Source: Aerococcus sp. HMSC062A02 (GTDB taxonomy: Bacteria; Bacillota; Bacilli; Lactobacillales; Aerococcaceae). From it: DNA of 64,000 bases. Numbering within the stretch: position 1 is the stretch's first letter; each line of letters begins with the position of its first letter. A program made the translations under genes and the position numbers. This document shows, piece after piece, positions 44,025-51,305 of this stretch. The DNA is taken from the NCBI RefSeq assembly GCF_001809535.1, contig NZ_KV797935.1, positions 20,087-84,086 on the forward strand. The letters run 5' to 3'. The notes under the pieces are model-generated. The model did not search any database and was not told where the DNA came from. It saw only the letters and a program-made list of their open reading frames with translations.

Positions 44025-44795
44025 ATGACTGACTATATCATCGAAAGTCATAAGTTAAGTAAAGTTTATAAGGATTTTATCGCTGTCGACGAAGTCTCTC
44101 TCCATGTGAGACGGGCTTCGATCTATGGCTTGCTGGGGCCGAATGGGGCAGGCAAGTCTACCGCGATGAAGATGCTCTTGGGACTGACGGCCCCATCTTC
44201 TGGCACTTGCCAGATTGACGGACTGAGCTTCCCTGAGGACCGTCAAGCTATCCTGCGCAAGGTCGGGGCCTTGATTGAGGCGCCATCCTACTATGCTAAC
44301 CTCAGTGGGCGGGAGAACTTGGATTTGATTCGGCGCATCTTGGACCTGGGTCCAGAAGCTGTGGACCAAGCCTTGGACCAGGTGGACTTATTGCCCTATG
44401 CTGACCGGCTTGTCCGCCACTATTCGCTAGGGATGAAGCAGCGTTTAGGGATTGCCTCGGCCTTGATTGGACAACCCCCGCTCTTAATCCTGGATGAACC
44501 CACCAATGGCCTCGATCCGGCGGGCATCCATGAGATCCGCCAACTCATCCTCTCTCTGCCGCAACGCTATGGCTGTACGGTCTTGATCTCTTCCCATCTT
44601 TTGTCAGAGATGGAGCAGCTGGTAGACGACCTCTGCATCATGAACCGGGGCCACCAGCTCTACGAAGGCTCACTGGCTGACTTGAAAGCCCAAGCAGGTG
44701 GCCAGGAGTCATTAGAAGACCTCTTCTTAAATCTCATCATGGCGGATAATCATGGACAAGGAGGGAGCTCTCATGTTAAAAGCCTTGCTGATTGA
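44025..44795 (+). CDS. Lantibiotic/bacitracin-type immunity ABC transporter ATPase (LanF/BcrA-like)
   Basis: The ATG at 44025 after GAAAGGATG gives 256 residues. Walker A is LLGPNGAGKSTAMKML, the signature YSLGMKQRLGIASAL (with Q before R, usual in this group), and Walker B LLILDEPTNGLDPAGI. LIEAPSYYANLSGRENL is typical of the LanF/BcrA branch. It drives the two small permeases encoded next. Confidence 0.92.
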   Translation: MTDYIIESHKLSKVYKDFIAVDEVSLHVRRASIYGLLGPNGAGKSTAMKMLLGLTAPSSGTCQIDGLSFPEDRQAILRKVGALIEAPSYYANLSGRENLDLIRRILDLGPEAVDQALDQVDLLPYADRLVRHYSLGMKQRLGIASALIGQPPLLILDEPTNGLDPAGIHEIRQLILSLPQRYGCTVLISSHLLSEMEQLVDDLCIMNRGHQLYEGSLADLKAQAGGQESLEDLFLNLIMADNHGQGGSSHVKSLAD

Positions 44796-45501
44796 GGGGA
44801 AGAAGCTGAAGCGGACCGGGATTGTACCGGGGCTACTGTTGACTGGCCTCCTGGGAGCAGCCCTGCTTGCTCTGACATATGTCTTGCGGCGTGACCAGCT
44901 CTTGAACTTGCCCGGTGACCCCATCCAAGTCCTCCTGGTCCAACTTTATGGGATACTGACCTTGCTGAACATGCTGGCGCTCATCCTCTCCACAGTTCTT
45001 AGCTATGATTTGGAGCGTCGCGGTCAGGCGATCAAGCACCTCTACTTCTTGCCCTATTCTCTGGCTCGGATGTACCTGGCCAAGTTATGCCTCTTAACCC
45101 TTCTCTACGGGTTTAGCCTTCTCATCGAATTTGCCGCCTTGGCGAGCTTGATGGCAGGGCAAGTAGGCTTCACGGCTGATCGGCTGGCCTTAGTTGGCTC
45201 AGCATTTGGCCTGGCCTTTCTCTCGTCCTTGCCGGTCCTGACAGGGATGGTTCTTGTAGCCTCTCGCTGTCAGAACCTGTGGACCTCGCTGGGGGTTGGC
45301 TTAGTTGGCCTCCTCACTGGACTCGCCCTTGCCAACTTCAACCAGCCAGTGGTTCTTATCCATCCCTTTGTCTTGATGTTCCAGCCTTCTGCCAGGATGA
45401 CCTTCACTTTGTCAGAGGGGATGGTCGGCTTGGCGGTCTTATCGGCCCTGTTTTACATTATCTGGGGCGTCTATCTTGCCCACAGCCGCCATTATGAATA
45501 A
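44773..45501 (+). CDS. LanE/LanG-like ABC permease subunit 1
   Basis: ATG 44773, preceded by AAGGAGGGAG, gives 242 residues with six membrane helices. The N-terminal ALLIEGKKLKRTGIVPGLL matches the lantibiotic-immunity ABC2 permease family (SpaE/EpiE/MutE). Its start overlaps the ATPase gene. It pairs with the next permease to expel or fend off a peptide that acts at the membrane. Confidence 0.85.
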   Translation: MLKALLIEGKKLKRTGIVPGLLLTGLLGAALLALTYVLRRDQLLNLPGDPIQVLLVQLYGILTLLNMLALILSTVLSYDLERRGQAIKHLYFLPYSLARMYLAKLCLLTLLYGFSLLIEFAALASLMAGQVGFTADRLALVGSAFGLAFLSSLPVLTGMVLVASRCQNLWTSLGVGLVGLLTGLALANFNQPVVLIHPFVLMFQPSARMTFTLSEGMVGLAVLSALFYIIWGVYLAHSRHYE

Positions 45502-45518
45502 GAAAGGAGTCTATCCAT

Positions 45519-46277
45519 ATGTTAACGGTCCTAAAAGTTGAAAGCCTTAAGCTGCGCCGCACCCATATCTTACCCCTGATATTGATTGCCCCCTTACTGA
45601 TTATCCTAAGCGGTGTGCATTCGATTTCGGCTTATTTTACCCCGGAATATAAGGGGGCCTGGGGCGCTATGTTTATCCAATCCTGCCTCTTGTATGCCTA
45701 CTACCTCCTGCCCTTCACCATGATTGTTGTTGCTTTAATGCTCAAGCGCTTGGAAACGAAGGATCGTGCCTTAGTCAAGCTGCTCAGTCTGCCGGTGAAA
45801 ATAGGCCAAGTGAACCTGGCTAAATTTATCGTTCTGGTCGCTTTCTTAGGACTAGAAATCCTCTTCTTCCTCTTTGTTTTTATACTGGCGGGCCTTCTAG
45901 CCACACACTGGGCAGAGATTGACCAGGCGGTGCCCTTAGCCTACTTGGCCAGCAAGTGTCTGGGGATCTTTCTCACTATGTTGCCCTGCCTGGCCTGTAT
46001 TTGGCTGTTTACTATTGTGATTAGCCAGCCCTTCTTATCCCTGGCTCTGAATTTATTCCTGGTTATTCCCAGTATTCTATTTGCCAACACCAGCTTGTGG
46101 ATGCTTTACCCTTATTGCTACAGTGGCTATTATGTCAGCTGTGCCATGGCTGACTTCCAGAATGGCCTTGAAGCGACCTCTTTTAACGGCTTAGTCGCCC
46201 TAGTTTTCGGCAGTCTCTTCTTAGGCCTGGCCCTACTTTTGTCTAGCCGATACTTTGCCCACCGCGAACGCCACTAA
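45519..46277 (+). CDS. LanE/LanG-like ABC permease subunit 2
   Basis: 252 residues, six membrane helices. LKVESLKLRRTHILPLILIAPLL is again the immunity-permease N terminus, which confirms a heterodimeric LanFEG arrangement. AAAGGAG lies before the ATG, 17 nt after the first permease. No lantibiotic structural or modification genes are in the window, so this is a resistance rather than a producer locus. Confidence 0.86.
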   Translation: MLTVLKVESLKLRRTHILPLILIAPLLIILSGVHSISAYFTPEYKGAWGAMFIQSCLLYAYYLLPFTMIVVALMLKRLETKDRALVKLLSLPVKIGQVNLAKFIVLVAFLGLEILFFLFVFILAGLLATHWAEIDQAVPLAYLASKCLGIFLTMLPCLACIWLFTIVISQPFLSLALNLFLVIPSILFANTSLWMLYPYCYSGYYVSCAMADFQNGLEATSFNGLVALVFGSLFLGLALLLSSRYFAHRERH

Positions 46278-46349
46278 GGTCAGCTTGGTCGAAAGGAGTA
46301 GGCGCCTGACTTGGAAAATGGTAAACTGGAGGCAAAGGAGGTTTTTTGT

Positions 46350-46832
46350 ATGAAGACAAGTGCTGAATGGGCCAAAGCCCTGAACTTAGAGCCCCATGTG
46401 GAAGGGGGCTATTACCGGCAAGTGGTCAAGAGCTCAGAACGGGTGCGGGAGGGTGAGCGTGCCCTCTATACGAGTATTTATTTCGTGCTGGAAGCGGATA
46501 ATCCCTCCCACTTCCATCGCCTGACTTGCGACGAGATTTGGTACTACCATGCCGGCCAGCCGCTGACCGTGCATATGATCCACCCTGATGGCCGCTATGA
46601 GACGGTGGACCTGGGTTTGGATCCGGAACAGGGCCAACACCTATCCTATGTGGTGCCCCAGAGAACCATCTTCGGCTCTACAGTAGAGGAAGGCTATGCC
46701 CTGGTCAGCTGCCTCTGTGCACCGGGATTTGAGTATGATGATTTTGAACTCTTTAGCCGCCAGGACTTGCTAGATCAGTACCCAGACCATGCGGCGATTA
46801 TTGAGCGCTTAACGCGGGAAGATGAGGCCTAA
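46350..46832 (+). CDS. Cupin-family protein (DUF985)
   Basis: ATG 46350 after AAAGGAGG gives 160 residues. EPHVEGGYYRQVVKS and ALYTSIYFVLE, with FHRLTCDEIWYYHAGQPL and GSTVEEGYALVSCLCAPGFEY, match DUF985 cupins. Their role is not well known (possibly sugar-phosphate-like ligands). It ends 2 nt before the next gene. Confidence 0.85.
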   Translation: MKTSAEWAKALNLEPHVEGGYYRQVVKSSERVREGERALYTSIYFVLEADNPSHFHRLTCDEIWYYHAGQPLTVHMIHPDGRYETVDLGLDPEQGQHLSYVVPQRTIFGSTVEEGYALVSCLCAPGFEYDDFELFSRQDLLDQYPDHAAIIERLTREDEA

Positions 46833-46834
46833 GT

Positions 46835-47290
46835 ATGGCCAGACACTTTCAAATCCGTGAAGTGACTAAGCGTGAAGACTATCTAGCGGACCTGCTGGGA
46901 ATCTGGGAGGCGTCGATCCGAGCCAGCCATGATTTTCTTTCGGAAGAGGCTATCCAGGCCATTAAAGCAGAGGTCCCTGGGGCTTTGATGGGGGTAGCCC
47001 AGCTCGTCTTGGCCTGGTCAGCGGCGGGTGAACTTGTTGGCTTTATGGGGATCGATGGGGAGAACTTGGAGATGCTTTTTCTCCATCCGAATGCTTGGGG
47101 GCTGGGACTCGGCAGGGCCTTGCTTGAAGAAGGTTTGACTGCTTATGGGCTTCGCCAGCTCACCGTTAATGAGCAGAATCCCCAAGCGGTGGCCTTCTAC
47201 CAGCATATGGGCTTTCGCTGTTACCGGCGAACCGAGCAGGATGAGGTGGGCAGGCCTTATCCCTTGCTTTATATGCGCTATGTTGGTTAA
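46835..47290 (+). CDS. GNAT-family acetyltransferase
   Basis: 151 residues. FLHPNAWGLGLGRALLEEGL is the acetyl-CoA binding motif A; TVNEQNPQAVAFYQHMGF is motif B. It resembles YjaB-like GNATs. It is directly coupled to the cupin gene. The acceptor is unknown. Confidence 0.88.
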   Translation: MARHFQIREVTKREDYLADLLGIWEASIRASHDFLSEEAIQAIKAEVPGALMGVAQLVLAWSAAGELVGFMGIDGENLEMLFLHPNAWGLGLGRALLEEGLTAYGLRQLTVNEQNPQAVAFYQHMGFRCYRRTEQDEVGRPYPLLYMRYVG

Positions 47291-47320
47291 AGATGGTGTA
47301 AGAATTAGGATGGAGGACTG

Positions 47321-48691
47321 ATGATGAGAAAAGGATGGATCAGATTAGGGGGCTTGGTCTTGGCTTGCCAGTTGGCTTTGGCTGCTTGTGGCCAGGAAGT
47401 AGCTAGCCCCAAGCAAAGCTCAGGCCAGGAACAAAGCCAGGCGACAGACCAGCTGACACGAGCAAATGAAGAGTCCAGTCAGGCGGACCCTTCAAGCCCT
47501 GACCCGACCAAGGAATCCCTTGGGGCTGCTTCTGAGACGAAAGATAAGGACCGGTCAAGCTATATTCAAGGCCTCCGCCAAGCCAATGCACGTTGGTCAA
47601 AGCGTTTGGACCAAGCACTGGCTTCGGGCTTGCCCACCGCCCAAAGTGTTCAAGCCGCCGATCGTGATCCCGGTGATGTTCATCCGGCTATAGCAGCCCT
47701 CTACCAGAAACTGGACCAAGAGCTGGCTAAGGAAGACCATCAGGAGAACTACCGAGAACTGTACTCGGATACTTTTGTCTTGGAGAAAATGCTGCTGTCG
47801 GAACTTGATGCAGGGGACCAAGAGGCTTTAGACCAGCTTAGGGAATGGCTGACGGGCTTGGTTTATGAAGATTACCAGAATCGTTTGGATGCTAAATGGC
47901 GGATGAGCCAGTATGTCTTGGATCACTTGGACTTTTCTAAGCAGATGGCGGATGTGGCAGCCTTGACTGATGAAAGCTTCGATGAAGTCAACCGCTTGGC
48001 TGTCCATACAGGAGTGGCCATGGAAGCCTATATCACCCTCATTAATTATCCCAATTTCAAGGATGAGATTCCCTTCCAGGCAGACCTCTATGCTCATATT
48101 GTCTGGCCTTATTCAACGGATATTGGGTCCACTCGAGTCCAGGCCCAAGATCCAACGACGGGTGACATCTGGTTTGGTGTGCCACTTACAGGGGATGTGG
48201 CCCCTACGCCAGCGGTCGACTATGAAGAACGCTATGGCGTGGCCATCACCAACCACTATCCAGAAGGGCCGACTAAAACACCGACTGCTACAACTGGGAT
48301 AGGCGATAAAAGCCAGCGCCTAAGGAACTTTATGCTGATTTGGGGGCAGAAAATGGGACAAGCCTACCAAGCCTACAGCCCCGACCAGCCGGCTGATTTC
48401 TACGGGGCCAAGCTGCCCCAGGAAGACTTCACGATCACCTTGGACGGCAAGACCCGCCAAGTCCAAGCGGGGGAAGAAGCCGGAGATTTGCGCTTGCTGG
48501 CAGCCTATAGCGATATTGAAGACAAGACCAATCCCAAGCCCGACCGCCACTTCTACCTCTTCGTGGAAGACAAGGGCCAGCCCCGGATCCTAGTCGCAGA
48601 GGACGGTCCAGATGCCAAGGACCAGGTCCACTTCAAAGACACCGCCAACCAGGAACTCCGCCAAGGCTTCTTGGAGATATATGGCGACTAG
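47321..48691 (+). CDS. Lipoprotein of unknown function, 456 aa
   Basis: The signal GGLVLACQLALAACGQ has a lipobox LAAC. A Ser/Gln/Glu-rich linker follows to ~residue 70, then a mostly helical domain and a C-terminal beta-rich part (FTITLDGKTRQVQAGEEAGD, FYLFVEDKGQPRILV). GGAGG precedes the ATG. I recognise no family for the middle part. It ends well before a terminator at 48791. Confidence 0.7.
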   Translation: MMRKGWIRLGGLVLACQLALAACGQEVASPKQSSGQEQSQATDQLTRANEESSQADPSSPDPTKESLGAASETKDKDRSSYIQGLRQANARWSKRLDQALASGLPTAQSVQAADRDPGDVHPAIAALYQKLDQELAKEDHQENYRELYSDTFVLEKMLLSELDAGDQEALDQLREWLTGLVYEDYQNRLDAKWRMSQYVLDHLDFSKQMADVAALTDESFDEVNRLAVHTGVAMEAYITLINYPNFKDEIPFQADLYAHIVWPYSTDIGSTRVQAQDPTTGDIWFGVPLTGDVAPTPAVDYEERYGVAITNHYPEGPTKTPTATTGIGDKSQRLRNFMLIWGQKMGQAYQAYSPDQPADFYGAKLPQEDFTITLDGKTRQVQAGEEAGDLRLLAAYSDIEDKTNPKPDRHFYLFVEDKGQPRILVAEDGPDAKDQVHFKDTANQELRQGFLEIYGD

Positions 48692-48790
48692 GTCAATAGT
48701 CAGTGGACTTTATTCAAAGCCTGTGAGAAAGGGCATTGCCGCAAAAAATACCCTTAGCAAGGTCCTATTAAGTTAAATAAGAACAATAAA

Positions 48791-48830
48791 AGAAGAGACT
48801 GGACATTGCCTTCCAGCCTCTTCTTTTTCT
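48791..48830 (+). terminator. Terminator after the lipoprotein gene
   Basis: AGAAGAGACTGGA pairs with TTCCAGCCTCTTCT (one A-C mismatch), then TTTTC. Confidence 0.85.
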
Positions 48831-48913
48831 TGGTGATTTTTATTTTGAATAATGATCATTTGGTTCAACAGCGCAACGTATGCTCACTAGCACGATTAAA
48901 TTGTTGAGTATAC

Positions 48914-48944
48914 AAAAAACCGAGCGACTCAAAGAATCGCTCGG
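48914..48944 (-). terminator. Terminator of tRNA-Pro
   Basis: CCGAGCGA (48920-48927) pairs with TCGCTCGG (48937-48944). On the minus strand it is followed by T6, 10 nt after the tRNA 3' end. Confidence 0.9.
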
Positions 48945-48953
48945 CCTTATAAA

Positions 48954-49027
48954 TCGAGATGACAGGAATTGAACCTGCGACCCCTAGCACCCCATGCTAG
49001 TGCGCTACCAGACTGCGCTACATCTCG
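48954..49027 (-). tRNA. tRNA-Pro (anticodon GGG)
   Basis: Read on the minus strand: acceptor CGAGATG/CATCTCG with discriminator A, D arm GCGC...GCGC, anticodon stem CTAGC/GCTAG with loop ATGGGGT, and T loop TTCAATT. GGG at positions 34-36 decodes CCC and CCU. CCA is not encoded. The 74-nt length is normal. Confidence 0.94.
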
Positions 49028-49089
49028 ATAACTATCTGATAGAAGCTATTATAGCACAGATGATAAAAATATGCTAGGGAAGTTAGGAA

Positions 49090-49121
49090 AAAAGCGCCAC
49101 TGCAAAACTAGGGGCGCTTTT
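49090..49121. terminator. Terminator-like hairpin
   Basis: AAAAGCGCC (about 49090-49098) pairs with GGGCGCTTTT (49112-49121), with A and T tracts on both sides. It lies between tRNA-Pro and the stem-loop repeats. Confidence 0.75.
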
Positions 49122-49149
49122 CTCGTGCCTCAGTAGAGTGCATAAGAGC

Positions 49150-49233
49150 AGACTTGGAGTGATTTCAGCTCATCGAAAAGTCTGATTGGTGTCAGTCTAT
49201 TTTGATGCGCCGCCAATCATTCCAGTCTAATCA
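49150..49233 (-). repeat. Structured stem-loop repeat, reverse-oriented member (unit B)
   Basis: AGACTTGGAGTGATT (49155-49169) pairs with AATCATTCCAGTCT (49215-49228). Inside, CATCGAAAA pairs with TTTTGATG and CTGA with TCAG. GGAG and CGCCGCC occupy the internal loops, as in the reverse complement of unit A. The opening GACTTGGAGTGATT appears again as the last bases of the window. Confidence 0.6.
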
Positions 49234-49238
49234 ATCTT

Positions 49239-49375
49239 GTTCACACCCTGTAGTCGGGTTCAGGCTAGCAGAAAGAGCTCCTCTTCACCAAAATCCGCCG
49301 AAGACTTTCAGTCTTCTCTGGTTTTTGGCTCCAGAGGTCTCTTTCTCCCGCTAGCCTTCACACCCTTTATTTTTA
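49239..49375 (+). repeat. Structured stem-loop repeat, unit A copy 1
   Basis: The linker TTCACACCCTGTAGTCGGGT is followed by nested helices: GGCTAGC/GCTAGCC, GAAAGAG/CTCTTTC, CCTCT/AGAGG, CCAAAA/TTTTGG and AAGAC/GTCTT. A closing TTCACACCCTTTA runs into the trhO stop codon. Internal loops TCA/CTCC and TCCGCCG/CTCTGGT are the same as in the copy at 63835, while the helices differ. Confidence 0.75.
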
Positions 49376-50347
49376 AGCTTTTTCCGATACCTGCAAGCTT
49401 TCACCAATCGCGTTCAAGCGGTCTTCCCACTGGGCCTTGCTCAACCCGTGCTCAGCCACATAGCGGTTGCGGGGGTGGCGTCGGCATTCAGGGGAGCAGC
49501 CGCGCAGGTACTTATCCTCATTAGCTTCGGAGGCGAAGATCTGCTTGTTACATTCCGGATTGGCGCAGTTGACATAGCGGTCGCAAGGCTCGCCGTCGAA
49601 GTGGTCACGGCCGATAACGCTTGGATCGACATGGTTAATCGGTACGGAAATCCGCTCATCGAAAACATACATCTTGCCTTCCCAGAGGTCTCCCTTGGTT
49701 TCAGGGTCCTTGCCGTAAGTGTCGATGCCACCTTCTAATTGGCCAACTTTTTCCCCGATACCTTCACGGACCAGCCAGCCAGAGAATTTTTCGCAGCGGA
49801 TGCCGCCGGTGCAGTAGACCACGACCTTCTTATCCATGAATTGCTCTTTATTGTCAATCACCCATTGAGGGAGTTCGCGGAAGGAGTGGATGTCTGGGCG
49901 GATGGCCCCTTGGAAGTGGCCCAGGTCGTATTCGTAGTCGTTCCGGGTGTCCAAGACAATGGTGTCTTCATCGAGGAGGGCTTCCCGGAAGTCGGTTGGC
50001 TTGAGATAGTCGCCGGTCGTCTCGAGGGGGTCCAGGTCTTCGTCCAAGTTGAGGGAGACGATTTCCTTGCGGGGACGGACGAACATCTTCTTGTGGGCAT
50101 AGTCGTCCGCCTCGTCAATCTTGAACCAGACATCTTCAAAATCTGGCAGGCTGTGGACATAGGCCATGTACTGGTCAGTCTGGTCGATGGTTCCCGATAC
50201 TGTTCCGTTGATGCCTTCCTCACCGACCAGGACCCGGCCTCTGAGACCAATCCCCTTGCAGAAGGCTAAGTGGTCTTTGGCAAAAGCCTCAGGATCTTCA
50301 ATATGTTCATATTTATAAAATAATAAGACACGGTAGTCTTTTGTCAT
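49373..50347 (-). CDS. trhO: TrhO, tRNA uridine-34 hydroxylase (rhodanese family)
   Basis: 324 residues. The N-terminal domain ([28 protein letters not shown]) is followed by a rhodanese domain at ~120-220 with the active cysteine in [18 protein letters not shown] cysteine-rich end ([18 protein letters not shown]) follows. The family (YrrO/YceA) makes 5-hydroxyuridine at the tRNA wobble base with O2. It is preceded by GAGGAATAAAGC. Its stop overlaps the end of a stem-loop repeat. Confidence 0.93.
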   Translation of the reverse strand: MTKDYRVLLFYKYEHIEDPEAFAKDHLAFCKGIGLRGRVLVGEEGINGTVSGTIDQTDQYMAYVHSLPDFEDVWFKIDEADDYAHKKMFVRPRKEIVSLNLDEDLDPLETTGDYLKPTDFREALLDEDTIVLDTRNDYEYDLGHFQGAIRPDIHSFRELPQWVIDNKEQFMDKKVVVYCTGGIRCEKFSGWLVREGIGEKVGQLEGGIDTYGKDPETKGDLWEGKMYVFDERISVPINHVDPSVIGRDHFDGEPCDRYVNCANPECNKQIFASEANEDKYLRGCSPECRRHPRNRYVAEHGLSKAQWEDRLNAIGESLQVSEKA

Positions 50348-50519
50348 AAGCTTTATTCCTCCTTTGTAGTTGCAAGCTACAAAATCTTACATTAGCCATT
50401 ATACGCGCACAGCTTGGCCAGGGCGAATCTTATGCTCAGAGTAGTTCTTGGCAAGATTGGTCGACGCAAAGCACTCGTCAGGGTATAGAATGATGAGAAA
50501 AAGAAAGCAGGTACAGACG

Positions 50520-50990
50520 ATGAAGCGATTAGAAAAATTAGAAGCGATTGAAGCCATTAAGCAGTGTAAGGCGCGTTACTGGCGAGCCATTGATAGTAAG
50601 GACTTCGACCTCTTAAGGACTGTCATGGCAGAGAGGGTGGTCTTTGATACCTCGCTTTCGACTTGGGATCCGATTAAGGGCCAGCACCCCTTGCTTCCAG
50701 CCAAAACAGAACCTTCTCGGTCACTAGCAGAAGTCATGGGGAATGCGCGAAAGATCATGGGCGCGGGTACCCAAAGTGCGCATATGGGCCATATCCCCGA
50801 GATTACCATCGAATCCGACTGCACAGCCAGGGCTTATTTTCCCTTTGAAGACCGGGTTCTCTTCAAAGGCTTTGCGGCCTTCAACGGCTACGGCTATTAT
50901 AAGGATCACTTTGAGAAGATCGACGGCCAGTGGTTGATTGTCAAGAGCAAGATCTACCGCTACCGCTTAATCGTCGATTCCGTAGACTGA
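50520..50990 (+). CDS. SnoaL-like (NTF2-fold) protein
   Basis: I prefer ATG 50520 (MKRLEKLEAIEAIKQCKARYW), which begins the usual SnoaL_4 helix. The ORF is open to 50448, and ATG 50490 is an alternative. FDLLRTVMAERVVFDTS and the closing GYYKDHFEKIDGQWLIVKSK fit the fold of dehydratase/isomerase-like proteins. The histidine in SAHMGHIPEI may be catalytic. Substrate unknown. Confidence 0.78.
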   Translation: MKRLEKLEAIEAIKQCKARYWRAIDSKDFDLLRTVMAERVVFDTSLSTWDPIKGQHPLLPAKTEPSRSLAEVMGNARKIMGAGTQSAHMGHIPEITIESDCTARAYFPFEDRVLFKGFAAFNGYGYYKDHFEKIDGQWLIVKSKIYRYRLIVDSVD

Positions 50991-51000
50991 TAAAAGCTTT

Positions 51001-51305
51001 GAACGCTATAAAGCTACATGTCCTTATCTTCGATATCATTAAATTCTTAGATAATAAAGTTTTTATTTTGTATCTTTTAATGGGGATTAAAGAACAATAA
51101 AGCTTGTTAAATCAATATTTATTATGGATTTGAATTTAATATAAAAGCAAACAGCACTTAGAAATTGCCAGTCTAACAAGTAAATGCTAAGATACAATGT
51201 GTTAAGCTAACTAAATTATAATTTAGATTAAAACAAAAAAATAAACACTTTAGTGGAAGGCTTGTCTTTCTCCAGGAGATAAGCTTGCAAGCTAGGAGGA
51301 TTTGT
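51001..51305 (+). other. Gene-free AT-rich upstream region of the adhesin gene
   Basis: This 305-nt stretch holds no ORF. TACAAT at about 51195 is a possible -10 but lacks a good -35. A weak hairpin lies near 51260-51285 (GGCTTGTC and following). AGGAGG at 51294 is the adhesin ribosome binding site. Confidence 0.5.
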
